From NCBI GenBank assembly GCA_012064415.1, contig SSNU01000088.1:148296-191334 (forward strand): a stretch of 43,039 bases of DNA, given 5' to 3'. A program made the position numbers and the translations under genes. Position 1 is the stretch's first letter; each line of letters begins with the position of its first letter. Positions 42,903-43,039 of the stretch are shown piece by piece. Below the pieces are notes generated by a model. It was not told the origin of the DNA. It saw only the letters and a program-made list of their open reading frames with translations, and did no database searches. Origin of the DNA: Gyrodactylus bullatarudis. Lineage: Eukaryota; Platyhelminthes; Monogenea; Gyrodactylidea; Gyrodactylidae.

Positions 42903-43039
42903 ATGCATTCTCGAATCTTCTCCTGTAAAAATAATAAGGATAACTTTTGTTACGTTTGTGGATTATACTACAATGAAAAACTGCTTTATAAAATTGATAA
43001 TATGATCTTGGATCGTTACTATGTTTGTTTTGGACTTCC
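42903..43039 (+). CDS. Transposon-type zinc-finger protein, N-terminal fragment (runs off the window)
   Basis: From ATG 42903 the frame is open to the window edge: CKNNKDNFCYVCGLYYNEKL, then DRYYVCFGLP. This matches the start of a highly repeated arthropod protein family with C-NN-D-FCYICG followed by a helix and a Y--YFGC-VGDQDKSWAPH-CC block. The FCYVCG cysteines are present, and the FGLP end lies where that family has FGCKVGDQ. Such proteins are multi-copy and presumed transposon-encoded. Only 45 codons are visible, so intactness cannot be judged. Confidence 0.6.
   Translation, partial: MHSRIFSCKNNKDNFCYVCGLYYNEKLLYKIDNMILDRYYVCFGL

Noticed and set aside
1..43039. CRISPR array or bacterial operon structure
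   Set aside because: No regularly spaced repeats; the genes are spliced and eukaryotic.

Overview
The window is AT-rich nuclear DNA from an invertebrate animal. Its genes are split by GT-AG introns, the proteins are metazoan orthologues (LIS1, proteasome Rpt4, an S28 lysosomal peptidase, protoporphyrinogen oxidase, a divergent G-protein beta, an SLC46-type transporter), and the spaces between them are full of decayed transposons. Transposon-protein families that are strongly expanded in arthropods (an 'FCYVCG' zinc-finger type, a KRBA2-like integrase, piggyBac) and the AT-richness would fit a crustacean such as a parasitic copepod. That placement is an inference with low confidence.

Layout. 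0.8-4.9 kb holds a degraded non-LTR retrotransposon (LINE) on the + strand, split by a piggyBac-like element with TTAA on both sides, which itself carries a KRBA2-like integrase fragment. 5.07-6.72 kb (-) is a five-exon PRCP/DPP2 peptidase, head-to-head with LIS1 (7.00-9.85 kb, +). PSMC6 follows at 11.1-12.35 kb (+). 12.75-13.47 kb is a multi-hairpin foldback element, 14.0-14.8 kb another LINE fragment, and 15.5-16.7 kb an element with long terminal inverted repeats and an Asn/Tyr-rich reading frame. 18.18-25.80 kb (-) is a divergent G-beta gene. Its 6.6-kb intron holds a broken transposon-protein gene and a LINE with a long intact reverse transcriptase frame and a tRNA-like 3' end. 26.92-29.09 kb (-) encodes a 665-residue disordered protein, head-to-head with a four-exon SLC46-like transporter (29.2-33.6 kb, +). 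The transporter converges on PPOX (33.7-35.88 kb, -), which is head-to-head with an unrecognised alpha-helical protein gene (from 36.05 kb, +). The latter's 5-kb intron contains a LINE on the opposite strand. The window ends inside a transposon-type zinc-finger reading frame.

Architecture. Three gene pairs are head-to-head with 130-282 bp between start codons, so shared bidirectional promoters are likely. Introns fall into two classes: very short ones (28-71 nt for most, several under 40 nt) and a few kilobase-size ones, the largest of which have taken in transposons. The host genes are housekeeping functions (dynein regulation, proteasome, lysosomal proteolysis, haem synthesis, transport, signalling) and do not form one pathway. 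Most of the novelty lies in the repeats: the Y-shaped foldback element, the long-TIR element, the nested piggyBac, and several dispersed repeats present two or three times. No tools were used, so family calls rest on motif recognition by eye.
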